Shown piece after piece: positions 45,513 through 56,866 of a stretch of 64,000 bases of DNA. The notes beneath the pieces were generated by a model, which saw nothing but the letters and a program-made list of their open reading frames with translations, ran no database searches and had not been told where the DNA came from. The translations under genes and the position numbers were made by a program. How positions within the stretch are numbered: the first letter of the stretch is position 1; every line of letters starts with the position of its first letter. The DNA comes from Ornithodoros turicata (lineage: Eukaryota > Arthropoda > Arachnida > Ixodida > Argasidae), in assembly GCF_037126465.1 (NCBI RefSeq), contig NW_026999407.1, positions 1,018,000 to 1,081,999 of the forward strand, read 5' to 3'.

Positions 45513-47449
45513 AGGGACCATGAAAGGATATTTGAAAAACCCACGATCATTTTTAACCTGTTCCCCTTTCCTAAAGCATTGACTCTGTGAAATATGAAGT
45601 TGAAAATCGTTCAAATAGCGAAGATATTCTATATTAACCACGGGCGTGAACGGCAGCTGCTACGGCAGCTTCTAAGGCGAACTGGCCGTGACATCATACA
45701 CAGAGCATGTTGCCGATTCGTGGACGGGCTTTTGCGAGCAAACTGCAAAATTTGCAAACAAGCTTACATACTTCGCCATGAAATATATTTTAATTTGACA
45801 AGATTAGGCAAGATTGTATCTAGCCGTTGACACAGAATCCTCCGAAAAATGTATTATAGCCGTTGACTGTCAGCATGGTTACCGGAGCACCAGAGCCGTA
45901 TATTAAAAGGGAGTCTGGCCATTAATGGTTCATGCCTATACCTGAAGCTCCACCCACTTTTTCCACTTTCAATGAGGTCTTGAAATATGGGCGCTATCAA
46001 TCAACCTATCCTCACTATTTCTCTCTGTATCCAACATGGGCAGCGCCATTTTGGGTGGCAAGTGGATTGGATGCGATTGAAATGGATACCTCTTGCAATC
46101 TGCAAAACTAGTGGATTTTTGGTGCAAATTTGATGAACGCCACCTAGGGAGCGTAAGGCACGTCGGGAACTGTCGTATGCTTCCGTTGTTGTACCGCTGC
46201 CGGCAAAACCACCTGCTGGGACACATTCTATCGTCGGTATGGTTTTTAAACAAATCTACATTAATAGTTGGAATATAAAAACAAGAATGTTTATATCCAT
46301 GAAATCATGCAATTAAATATAAGATTAATTAATTACGTCTTGAAATATAGGGCCCCTATCCAACATGGGCGGCAGCTGGATATGGATGGGATTGAAATCG
46401 ATATCTCTCGCGATCTGCAAAACTAGTAGATTTTTTTAGCAAATTTGATGAACGCCACCGCAAGGCACGTCGGGAATTGTCGTCTGCTTCGGTTGTTGTA
46501 CCGCTGGCGGCAGAACCACCTGCTCGTGCACATCCTGTCGTTGTATGATTTTTTAACTTATCTACGTGAATATTTGGAATAGAAAAAGGCAAGAATCTTT
46601 ATATGCATAAGATTCAGAAATTAAATTCAAAATTGTACAGCACAGTGCCGTTTTTGTTATGATTTCGTTCACTAGGCCTAACACCGGCGGCAGAACGTAT
46701 TATTTTCAGTTAGACATCGATTGATGAGTATAAGTTGAAACTGATTTCCAGGAAGCGTATATGAGGATGTACGTTTGCAGCGTAAAATCAGAGTAGTCTG
46801 TGAAGATTTTTTGTCACGAAATCCCCGCTTCACTGCGTTTGTTTTCGTCGCCATTTTGGGTGGCAATAAGGTGTCATGGCGGCCCCCTTCGTAAAAACAA
46901 ACCAATCAGATGACCGAAACTGTGATTGACAGGTTGAGCCTCTTTTTGTGACTCCTCCCAATGGCCAGACTGCCTTTCAATATACGACTCTGCGGAGCAC
47001 GTTTTCCTCTTTGAACTTCTTCTTCGTCAGAACATACCTCCGTCGGTGACATTTTACGAGCTGCTGAGTACCGAACGATCCATAGACGCTGTGTGTGTCG
47101 CATAATCTCTTCCTCCATTGCTGACAATTTGCCTTTCGCCGTATTTCGAGTGATTCCGACGGCAGATATACGACGTCGTTGTTGTCCAAACCGAAACCAT
47201 GCACCCACATGGTCCCGCGGGGTGTGTCTTTCTCGTCGTTGACATTTGGCTGAGAGAATTGGATGGCGATGACGTAAGCCCGCTTCGAAGGCATATATTC
47301 AGCGGTCACGCCCCGCTATTTTTGTCTGAAAACTGCGCCCCTGTTGTACAGAATACGGTTAAAAGTGGATGTGTGTACGATAGTGAGGGATCATGAGAAC
47401 GGTTTCCTGCAGAGTACTCGGAATTCGCGAAAATCATTTCATGGTCCCT
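45513..47449. mobile_element. TTAA-target element with a nested hAT element
   Basis: AGGGACCATGAAA at the left is matched by TTTCATGGTCCCT at the right, with TTAA on both sides (45509-45512, 47450-47453). Copy A at 7006-7010 shows the empty TTAA site. Without the nested hAT and its duplication it is about 827 bp. There is no transposase frame. TTAA targets are used by piggyBac and Sola3, but the ends do not identify which. Confidence 0.85.
45891..46992 (+). mobile_element. Non-autonomous hAT element, long form
   Basis: Terminal repeats begin CAGAGCCGTATATTAAAAGG on the left with the complement on the right (CTTTCAATATACGACTCTG). The 8-bp duplication CGGAGCAC is exact (45883-45890, 46993-47000). 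It is 1102 bp, and 46335-46600 repeats sequence from 46030-46260 (ATCCAACATGGGCGGCA..., CTGCAAAACTAGTAGAT...), which the 814-bp copy at 56045 lacks. No transposase frame. Confidence 0.9.
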
Positions 47450-47590
47450 TTAAGTAGCCTTATGCTTGTTCCTTAGATATTTATTGTTCACTCATCCTCT
47501 GGAATGTTCCTAACATACGAGATACAAACAGGTTTTGCGAAGCGAAATATGAGGATGAAATAAGAAGAGCGATCCACGTGGGCTGGTAGT

Positions 47591-48056
47591 GGACCCATGC
47601 AAAGAGATGGACTCATCAAGATTGCATTCGGGAACTTGACTTATCTTGCTTCCATTGCAAGAACGAACTAGGTTCTTCTTTTCTAGGTCTAACTTTTTCT
47701 ATGTTGTCACCCCACAATTGAAGTCAGATAAGACCAATGTGACTTCTTTTAAGTATTTTTGTGTTAGTGTATTTTTGTGTTAGACTTGTTGTACTGCTTT
47801 TATATTTCCAGGTCCCAAGCTCGAGGCCCCTAAGAAAGCTCTTATGATCTTTTGTTCGAAATAAGAGTGCTAATAAAAAATCACGAAAGTGCAGTGGAAA
47901 TGACGACGTATAGGGAGTGTGCAACAAACTGGTGGCGCCGCGATGCGGCCTCCGGAGAAAGTACCTTGCGTGATAGCCTCCGGGTAGCCAGCTTTGTTTA
48001 CATGTGAAGTGCGGGCGTCTTTTTTTGCCACACTGGAACTGTTGCATTGCTAACTG
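47591..48056. other. No gene seen
   Basis: Outside the duplicated segment; nothing recognisable. Confidence 0.4.
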
Positions 48057-49078
48057 CACAGTAAACTTTTTTACACTTTATTGGTGTAAGTGGCTTGTCC
48101 CATGGCGCACACCTTTTTGGTGTTGCCTTTACACTCAAATGATGGGTGTTTTCTAATGCACCCTTTAGTTAAGTGTATTCCTAATAAAACACTGTTAGAA
48201 TGGGTGTTTAAAAACAAAAACACCCTTAAAATGGGAGTATTCTATTGAAAACACCTTTTATGATGGAATTATTTGCTAGCAAATATTCCCTCGAAAATAG
48301 TGTAATAGGAGCTTCCGCGGCAGCATACCGACACCACTGGCCGAGACATACAGTTCGACGTTCTTGCTTCTATGGCAAGCAGCACCGCGTACGCGGTAGA
48401 CTTCCAGCCGTGGTTCCATCGTAGAACCTAAACCGGAGTGCAATGCGTCGCAGGCATGCCTTGTTAGCTTGTTAACACTGTGGGACCAACGTGAGTGCAG
48501 AGGCATAGAGAGACCTGGGGCACCCTCAGTAGCCTATATTGGCGTGTCGGATGTATCATATACTGAAATAAAATTTGTTGGGGCACGTTCGTTACATGTG
48601 GTGGGGCAGGAAACGTTTGTAACGGTGGCGGGAATGTGTTTTTGCAATTAACACCCACGCTTGCAACGAGTCAAAGGTATAAGCTAAATTTCTAACATCC
48701 CTCCCTGTCAAATACTGTGTTTTTAACTCAGGTTATCGTCTAGAATGTGATTACTTGCTGAGCGGAGCTGTGAAACCAGCATAATTTTTCTCTCACGAAA
48801 TAAAACACCATTTTTAACACCATACTCCCAATTCAAATGGGTGTAAAAAAGGCGCGTTCGACGGGAAACACCTGTTTCAACACCCCACTTTACACCCTTA
48901 ATGATCCACATTGGATAAGACGTGGTGTATGTCGATATTACACCTTTAGTAATGCACTTTTTGCAGAATGGCGTAAATGCAGGCTAGCTCTTTTTGCGCT
49001 CTTTGTGGAATAGAAAAGGATGTTTTTATAAGAATACACTTTGTTTGAGCAAATAAAGGTGTAAAATGATTTACTGTG
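48057..49078. mobile_element. Word-biased element (ACACC / GGTGT) with inverted ends
   Basis: CACAGTAAACTTTTTTACAC at the left faces GGTGTAAAATGATTTACTGTG at the right. Both flanks (48085-48265 and 48800-48960) repeat ACACCC, GGGTGT and TTTAACACC words; the centre 48290-48770 is ordinary. The target duplication was not resolved. Confidence 0.65.
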
Positions 49079-50880
49079 TGCGCCAGCACCTACACGAACC
49101 CTTCATTGGGGACCAGATGTTTCATTTCTCGTGATTTCTATGCTTCCAATACCACCGAGGGCGCTAGACTCGCAGCGAATAGCGTTTGTGACGCGCGTTA
49201 GGCCATTGCATGAGGTGTGCACAACATATTCTATTTCTTTTGTTCTAGTTTCAATGAAACTGAATGAGGACCTGCAAAATGATCAATGATTTACGGTTGC
49301 CACTTTCGTGACGGTGAAACGCCGCTGGATACTGATATCATCGTCAAATGCACCGACCAAACGGCAACCTATTTCGAGATAATCATTGAGGTGTTTCATC
49401 GCCAGTGCCCAGAGCCGATATTGCTCCCGGTAATCTGGTTGACGAGTCTCACAGTGAGAAAGGAAGTTCTACGTTGTCAAAAAGGTTTAGTTTTAGTATT
49501 TACGCACTGACCATTTCACAGCTGTCGTGCCGCAAGCCTACGGCGGTAGCCGAAGTATAAACTCATGTAATTTCTTCGTTGAGGATCTCTTCAGCGTTAT
49601 TGTATCTGAAGATACTGCAAAAACTGCAGTACAAGTTTAGACAATAAGTTGTGACCTCACCTGTTTATTTGTACGGACAAAAAGGGGCACGATGTAGATT
49701 TCAGTGACGAAGCTATGTGTGTGCTAAGAGGACGAAAGAAATACAAGACTCAGTCAAAAACACTATATTACAAATGGCTGGAATCAGAGAAATACACGTA
49801 TATAGCCTTCGCTAGCAAGCCAGGATTTTGTGAGGCGTCAAATAACCATCCTCTCGACGTATCACTTACAGGTATTTTGACCAGACAGACGTGAGTGAGC
49901 GGCTCTTCTCCTCCCGCACTGTTAGACACATTATAAATACGGTGGTTGCTTCTGTGCAGTTTGTCTCCATAAATGTTTGTCTCTCGGTGTTTGCCGCCCC
50001 AGAAAGGTTCGAAAATTAGCCCTTCTAATTACGGCAGTCGCCACGCAAGCTACGGTTCCACTTGAGAATGCATAGAACGGGCGGCGTGGTATCACGTCGG
50101 ATACTTCCACGACCGCCACTGGCGGCGCTGTCGCGACGCAGCAGCGCGCCCCCTTTAGGTGTCGCACGGTCCCTATAGGGCACGTCATGACCACGTCATA
50201 TAGATCAGGTCACCGGAGCCGACCAATCTGCGGTGAGACGTCGCCACAAGTGGGACAAACAATCCTGCTGCCAGCGTAGTTGACGTTGACCGGCACGAGG
50301 CAGTAGCGACGGACAAGTGATGCGATAAATTTCGTAGCAGTGTCACTACACTCAGTGAACTTTTAGGAGAAACAATTACGCTTCAATTAAGCTACACGAT
50401 TAAGCTTGTCTCCAAGCTTCAGCGAGCTGGGAGAGGATAATTGTTTGTCCCAGTTGCTTCCCCTCACCCAAACTTCCGGAATGACTTCACACTCGCTTAT
50501 CAGTTTTCTTTCCTCCTTGCCGTAAAACGACCTAGGAAAACTGCACCCACTTTTGCCCCAAAGACACCTAACACCGAACCTTCCCGGCCTTGAAGAAAAC
50601 CGAGAGACACAGATGACGACACACGTAAGTTCTCAGTGTCTCTCAGTCTTCTTCGTGGATATACACCAGCTAGCCCGCACCCTTTGCCTTGTTTCCCTGC
50701 CTTATTTGGCGTTCTCTCAAACCCACCCTTGTGGAAGAAAAGAGAGTGAAGTACATTTGGGATGAAGCGCTTACCCGATTCAGCATCCGAGGCAAGACCA
50801 CGCGCAGACGACTTGGGCCCATATTTTCTCGAGGTTCCTGCATAGAGTACATTGTAAGGTATTCTCCGAGAACCACGTAC
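49079..50880. other. No confident gene
   Basis: A 74-codon frame at 49286-49510 (starting MIYGCHFRDGETPLDTD) has protein-like composition but no known domain. 50050-50180 is GC-rich. Nothing else is recognisable. Confidence 0.35.
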
Positions 50881-50886
50881 TCGTAC

Positions 50887-51229
50887 GAAAACCCTTTAAT
50901 TTCGCGATACGAATTTTTCGCGCATCGGGCCTACGGCACATATGCGCCGCCACTAAATTTCGCGAAATCTAGATGCTAAAGTTCGTGGCTTGCTCACCTC
51001 ACTTTGTGATTTAATTTCCTCTTACTATATATTTAATTTAGGCAGCATTTGGCACGCCTGTGCTGTAAAGCTGTACAAATATTGCTGGCACCCAAGGGTG
51101 AAAACAGAGATCCTATTATATCACGGTTTCGAAAGTATCGACCTTTGCTTAATATTTTCATATAGCCTTGAAGTTCGCGAACTTTTCAGTTCGCGAGGTT
51201 GGCCAACATTATGGGCACGCGAACAATAA
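50887..51229. mobile_element. Word-biased element (TTCGCGA) with inverted ends
   Basis: AACCCTTTAATTTCGCGA at the left faces CGCGAACAATAAGGGTT at the right. The flanks repeat TTCGCGA, TTTCGCGC and GTTCGCGAAC words, with an ordinary centre. Confidence 0.6.
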
Positions 51230-51234
51230 GGGTT

Positions 51235-53172
51235 TCACAGTATTGTACACGGTGCCAATAATACGACGATGCAATATCGGCCACCGTCAGACTTAACCGC
51301 AACGCAAGACAACGCAGCGTCGGCCGCGTGGGATTCATACTGGGTCTTGGCAGGTATGCGCTGCTTCAAGACAGCGGCTCGGCGAGGGATCTGGTGCGAG
51401 TACTCGTTCGGTTCGTCACAAGGAGTGCTGCGTACGCTCCGGGACCTAGTCTCAAACCTAACGGCCGACATACCGCTGAGCTTCCTGTAGTCCTGCACTC
51501 TTCTCGGCACAGTGCCGCGACTTTCCCTTGCTGAGTATCTCCTTCTGCTGGCGGACCCCGTCTTTGTCGCATCTGGTGCGACGATTGGGCCCTCGTTCGT
51601 GTAGGGTCCCCCGGTTTGGAAATGGGGGCCGTTCGGAGTGCACACCAGATCATCCACCAGGTCCCAGTCCTCGGACTCTCGTGACGGGCAGCGCGGAATG
51701 CGGCGGAAGCGTTCCTCACAATTCTTGTGTCATCACGCTCCGTGGTGATTGCGGTACCCTGGACGGTTGCTACCTTCTACGGCCGCGGCTCATACCGAGG
51801 CTCGTGAGCCAACGGTGACGGTCCCATCACAAAAACAGTGTCCCCTGGGCGAAGGCTGTGTGCGTATTGTCTTGAGTTTTTCGTCAGCATAGCTCTTCAT
51901 CTTTCGTTTCCGTCGTCGGTCGACGGACTCAACTTCTCCTCTGGAGTGTTCTTCTCGTAACTGGGGGAGCTTCACTCGGATCTTCCTGCCGAATAGTAAT
52001 TCGGATGGTATGACACATGTCGTGGGGTGCGGAGTTGCTCCACAACTTAGAAGATACTCGTTCAGCTCTTCCTTCCAATCGTTCCCTCTAACACACGCAG
52101 CCTTGACGGTCTTCTTTACGTTCCGTATGAACCTCTCCACTTCGCCGTTTGCTTGCGGTGTTGTGCGGTGGTGTCGTACACAATTCAGGGGCAGAAATTC
52201 AGCAAACTCCTTCCCAAAGAAAGGGGAACCATTTCAGTCTTCAAATCATATCGCATTCTATGCTCAGCGAATATGCGCTCAGTCTATCCACGACGGTTTT
52301 CGCGTTTAGAGACGGGAGCGTGGAAACCACTGGATACCGCGAGTATTCGTCCACGACGACTAGCAGGTACTTCTGGCCTCGCGGAGGCCTTGCAAAGTCC
52401 GCTGCAAGTGATCGCCACGCTCCGTCTGGGTAGCGGTGTCAACACAAGTGGCGTCTTCTTCTCCTGAACTATTCTTTGGCACGCTTCGGAATGTCTGATT
52501 GCTGCCTCTACTTGCTTGTCAACTCCTGGGAACCAAATATTTTCCCTGATGCGCTGTTTTTGTCTTCACGATGCCTTGGGGCCCTTGGTGCGCCAAGTGG
52601 ATACCCTGGGTTTGTAAAGTTTCTGGAATCACCAGTCGTGTTCCTCTTAGGACAATGTTGTCCTCTGTCACTGTCAGCTCGTCCCGAATCTGGAGGAAGG
52701 GCGAGGAAGGGCTTCAGCCTGTTGTCCTTCCAGAGGCTCTCAGGTGACCTTCTCGTAGTGCCTTGAGAAGTAAGCTTATCTGCGGGTCGTCTTTGTATGC
52801 TTTCTCCACATCTTGCACCGGTATTGCCTTGGATGTAGCCGCTCTGAGAACGAAGGAGACGTCTTCTTCTACTGCAAGAGTTTCCCGAGCTGGGCGGTCA
52901 TCTCGATTTTGTACTAGGTGCCTGGATAAGTAGTCAGCCGGATTTTCCTTTCCGGGAATTTGCTGCACGTCGAAAAGGTAGTGCTGTAGTGTAAGGCTCA
53001 GCGGCTCCAATCTCGCTGACGGTGCTTGGGTTCTTGAGAATGGACACCAGTGGTAGTCTGGTAGATGATCCGTTCTTACAGTGAACTTGGCTCCTGCCAA
53101 GTACGCACGGAAACGTTCCGCCGTCGACACCATTGCCAACATCTCTTTGTCAATGTGGGGATCCTTCACCAA
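51235..53172 (-). pseudogene. Ty3/gypsy pol fragment (RNase H to integrase end)
   Basis: Read on the minus strand, 53172-52714 encodes the RNase H end: DKEMLAMVSTAERFRAYL, KFTVRTDHLPDYHW, then QQIPGKENPADYLSRH. 52140-51790 encodes the distal integrase: ERFIRNVKKTVKAA, then CVIPSELLFGRKIRVKLPQL. 51657-51235 follows with a Pro/Arg-rich tail. The integrase core between them (52150-52710) is broken in several frames. No LTR, gag or protease is visible. The right edge abuts the element at 53172. Order and spacing fit one decayed copy. Confidence 0.85.
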
Positions 53173-53409
53173 GTTTTTACGGACGATCTATCGAACGGAT
53201 TTTCGTTCCGAAAACGTCTTCGGCATCAGGAGACCTAAGGGATCAGATGTTCTTATTGGGAAAACTCAGTAGCTTTTACAATTATGAAGCGAATTATAGA
53301 AAGTTCATCGAGACACTGTCTTAGGAGCTTGCTGATGCCTTCCTAAGGAGTGCTCTTCAGCCTATGGTATAATGCAGTTGATTTCATATCGGAAAAAGTG
53401 TTGTATATA

Positions 53410-54299
53410 CGAGGGGCGTTCAAGTCAAACCGGGACTTTCTGTCTCCTGAGTGTACAAATGGCTCCCGCTACTTATTTTTCATCCTTTTCACACGCGACA
53501 GGCCTCCACGTTCACCACGTAGTGGTCCAAAGTTTGTGCAAAACAGAAGACACGTGCTAGACAAGATGGCCGAGAATGAGGTGAGCGCACACATCGAACA
53601 GCGAATTGTCATGAAGTTTCTCGTGAGTGAAGGCGTAAAGTCATCTGAAATTCACAGAAGACTTCAGGCTCAGTATGGCTACGATACACTTAGCCGCAGC
53701 AAAGCGTTTGAGTGGTGCAAACGGTTCCGAGACGGCCGTACATCATTGCAGGACGATACCGGCCGGGGCGGCTCAGAGCCCAGTGTCAGAGTTCCTGAGA
53801 ACATCCAACTTGTAGAGCGCCTGATCCACAAGGACCGACGGATAACATGTCTTGAACTGGCTCGAAAGGCGGACCTTTCTGTGGGAACGTTGAACACTAT
53901 CATTCATGAACACATCCAGTTTCGGAAAGCCAGGCCTCATTACCAAAGGACTCCTCCTCCTACAGGACAATGCACGCCCGCATACCACGCACCTTACAGG
54001 AACTTGGCTGGGAGTTGCAGCCACATCCCCCTTACAGACCAGACCTCGCCCCAAGCGATTTCCATCTCTTCGGGCCACTGAAGGCGTTCCTTGGGGGCCG
54101 CCACTTCAGCTGCGACGACGAGGTCAAGAATGCGGTCCGATCATGGCTGCTACGCGTCGGTAAAGATTTCTACGCTGCTGGCATCCAAGCCCTCGTGAAA
54201 CGCTGGGACAAGTGCATTAGTGCAGTTGGAGATTACGTTGAAAAATAAAACTAATTTCTCGAAAAATGAAAAGTCCCGGTTTGACTTGAACGCCCCTCG
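53410..54299 (+). mobile_element. Mariner element, internally deleted
   Basis: The ends are near-perfect 30-bp inverted repeats starting CGAGGGGCGTTCAAGTCAAA, with TA at 53408-53409 and 54300-54301. At 890 bp it is about 400 bp shorter than a full mariner. Confidence 0.9.
53566..54248 (+). pseudogene. Mariner transposase remnant
   Basis: The frame opens with MAENEVSAHIEQRIVMKFLV and includes the paired helix-turn-helix DNA-binding region (SEIHRRLQAQYGYDTL, AFEWCKRFRDGR) and VGTLNTIIHEH. After FRK the sequence jumps to the second catalytic segment LLLQDNARPHT, which is in another frame. It then shifts again to ELGWELQPHPPYRPDLAPSD, carrying the third Asp, and ends VKRWDKCISAVGDYVEK with a stop. 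The segment with the first catalytic Asp is missing. It therefore could not catalyse transposition, though its ends look intact enough to be moved by a related enzyme. Confidence 0.85.
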
Positions 54300-54480
54300 T
54301 ATTTTCAAAGAATATGTTCCCATTTAGCTGGTACACCCTGTATGTGTCTTTCATAACGAACTTATCTTCCCCCTTCGTCATGTAACGCCCTTCTAATGGC
54401 ATTAGACGCTGCCTAACCTTAATCCATAAGTCACCCCCAACCACCCCAACCAAACTTGCTCGGCCTTTGTTGTTTCTTAC

Positions 54481-54654
54481 CCCCACAAACCTTCTTGCAC
54501 TCGTTGTACGTGTCGAAGTTGTTGAGGTTTCCATAGCAGCCTCCATAGATGAACTCTTTGCATTGGCCGTCACTCGTATCATAGAAATACTTGGGATAGA
54601 ACCCCTTGCAGAGTCCTTCATCTTTGAGAAGATGGCAGATTTCTGTCGCATTTC
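54481..54654 (-). CDS. Kunitz/BPTI-domain exon (first in gene order)
   Basis: A 174-bp exon with spacing C-8-C-15-C-7-C-12-C-3-C. It starts GNATEICHLLKDEGLCKG, includes FIYGGCYGNLNNF and ends ECKKVCGG. P1 is Lys, so a trypsin-like target is predicted. The acceptor (TACCTCTATGTAG) and donor (GGGG|GTAAGA) are phase 1, as in the other two exons. It has an N-x-T glycosylation motif (NAT) just before the first Cys. No signal peptide is visible upstream to 64000, so a 5' exon is expected further right or is hidden in the repeats. It is 13.5 kb from the next Kunitz exon; the interval is filled by the gypsy, word-biased and duplicated segments. Confidence 0.93.
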
Positions 54655-54699
54655 CTACATAGAGGTACACTTTGCGATTAAATACGTAATGTTGAGGCG

Positions 54700-56044
54700 T
54701 CGGAGATACTCAAGGTAGGAGGCGACAAGAAGAGAACTTTAATGCGCAGCACTTCCAAGCGAGAAACAGGCAGCTATCCGTACCACGATTCAAACTGCCT
54801 GTTCCTGCGCTTTATGCGTTATGACAGTTCGCTCCAAGTGAAACCAGACGCACTTACGTAAAAAACGGCTCGCAAACATAGATCGCAATATCGCAAACAT
54901 CGCAAATCGATCGGAAACATACATTCTATATCTCACAGAAAGGAGGTTATTCGGAAATACGCACCGCGAATAAAAAAAAACAAGAATAAAAGAAACAAGA
55001 GTCATCGACAATAACAACCAATAGGAATGACCAAAGCCCTCTCCCTTGTGACGCCCTAGTTCGCTGTGCGCTCCAGGGGCTGCATCATCATCATTCTTTT
55101 ATGGAAATATGTAAGTGGGCGTTGTGCGGATTAATCCACAAGTTCGCTCCAAATCACTTTATATACCTTGTTCATTTCGAAACGATGTTATAACTGCAAA
55201 TTTGGATTCAGTCATGAACTTACAATGTTTACTTTACAATGCCAAAGTCTCTTTTTTTGTCCCCCTTCCCCCGCTTCACTTCACGCACGGAAGTGCATGT
55301 CCCACTACGGGGTGGTTTCCCTTTAAAGGAACAGTGCAACCTGTAAAACGATATCGAGTCGGTCACAGACAGCTGCGGGAAAGATGCACCGGAACATTTC
55401 TAAGTAATGTTAAAAACGCCAATTTAATGGGTTTCTGAAAACACGACAACGCGGGTGACGTGGTCTACTTATGCATGATGCTAAGACAGGCGAAGTGGTG
55501 TCCGATGATGATAGGCAGCATGCCGTAAAAGTCCGGACACCCAGGGCTGTCGATTTGCGTCCCACTTCTGACGCCAGTTTCGCCGACTGTCAATCAATTG
55601 TTCAATCTATCTCTCACCTACGTAGACATGCGCGCGAGCCATGCGCAGCTGGTCCATATAGTGGGATTGACGGGCTGCTGAAAACTGGATCGCAAAACCT
55701 GCAGTAAAGCTCTTTTTCGTCACAACGATACTATTTTATATTAATCGTAGTAGTGATAATAAAGACTCACATATTGCGACTAGGAACGACAACACACTCG
55801 CCATGATTTCCTTTTTAGGTCACTGTGGGAGAGATTATTTATCTATTTATGCATAAACGTCAAAGGCTCTTGCGGGCGTTACATGAGGACATGCATGACG
55901 TCATCTCAAGTTGCCCAGGCTAATAAATGAAAAAGGCGGTTATTTGTATCCACGTAAATATGCAATTGCAAGTTTTTCAGCAAAGAGGGCAATATATAGT
56001 GACGGTGGTGTCGGCCACACTCGGGTGAACAGTTTCATCACAAC
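54700..56044. other. No gene seen
   Basis: This is where the 5' exon of the Kunitz gene might be; no ATG plus hydrophobic run followed by a phase-1 donor was found on the minus strand. Confidence 0.4.
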
Positions 56045-56858
56045 CAGAGCCGTATATTAAAAGGGAGTCTGGCCATTAATGGGTCATGCCTATACCTGAA
56101 GCTCCACCCACTTTTTCCGCTTTCCGACCAATGAAGTGTTGAAATATAGGGCGCTATCAATCAACCTATCCTCACAATTTTTCCCTGTATCCAACATGGG
56201 AAGCGCCATTTTGGGTGGCAAGTGGATTGGATGGGATTGAAATGGATACCTCTTGCAATCTGCAAAACTAGTGGATTTTTGGTGCAAATTTGATGCACGC
56301 CACCTAGGGAGGGTAAGGCACGTCGGGAATTGTCGTCTGCTTCCGTTGTTGTACCGCTGCCCGCAGAACCACCTGCTGGAACACATTCTGTCGTCGGTAT
56401 GACTTTTAAACAAATCTACGTTAATAGTTGGAATATAAAAGGCAAGAATGTTTATATCGATGAAATCATGCAATTGAATATGAGATTGTACAGCACAGTG
56501 CCGTTTTTGTTATGATTTCGTTGTGATCGCCGTGTTCACTAGGCCTAACACCGGCGGCAAAACGTATTATTTTCAGTTAGACATCGATGGATGAGCATAA
56601 GTTGAAACTGATTTCCAGGAAGCGTATATGAGGATGTACGTTTGCAGCGTAAAATCAGAGTAGTCTGTGAAGATTTTTTGTCACGAAATCCCCGCTTCAC
56701 TGCGTTTGTTTTCGTCGCCATTTTGGGTGGCAATAAGGTGTGATGGCGGCCCCAGTTAAAAAGCAAACTAATCACAGGACCGAAACTGTGATTGACCGGT
56801 CGAGCCTCTTTTTGTGACTCCTCCCAATGACCAGACTCCCTTTCAATATACGGCTCTG
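56045..56858 (+). mobile_element. Non-autonomous hAT element, short form
   Basis: Terminal repeats start CAGAGCCGTATATTAAAAGG, with an exact 8-bp duplication ATCACAAC at 56037-56044 and 56859-56866. It is 814 bp and very similar to 45891-46992 apart from the internal duplication in that copy. Confidence 0.92.
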
Positions 56859-56866
56859 ATCACAAC

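Larger units (their letters stand above)
41354..47590 (+). repeat. Segmental duplication, copy B
   Basis: Direct-orientation counterpart of 1-7165 (see that entry for anchors). It lacks the insertions at 1592-1670, 2069-4224 and 3286-3928, and has gained the SINE pair at 44044-44437, the element at 45513-47449 and a short tandem expansion at 42925-43030. The start lies in the intron upstream (minus sense) of the Kunitz exon at 40784. Confidence 0.85.
53173..54345 (+). mobile_element. TA-target element split by a mariner
   Basis: 53173-53408 (GACGATCTATCGAACGGATT, GGCATCAGGAGACC) belongs to the family of 11266 and 14744. The right end TTTAGCTGGTACACCCTG is at 54326-54344, after the mariner. 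The two halves join at the duplicated TA. Confidence 0.7.
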
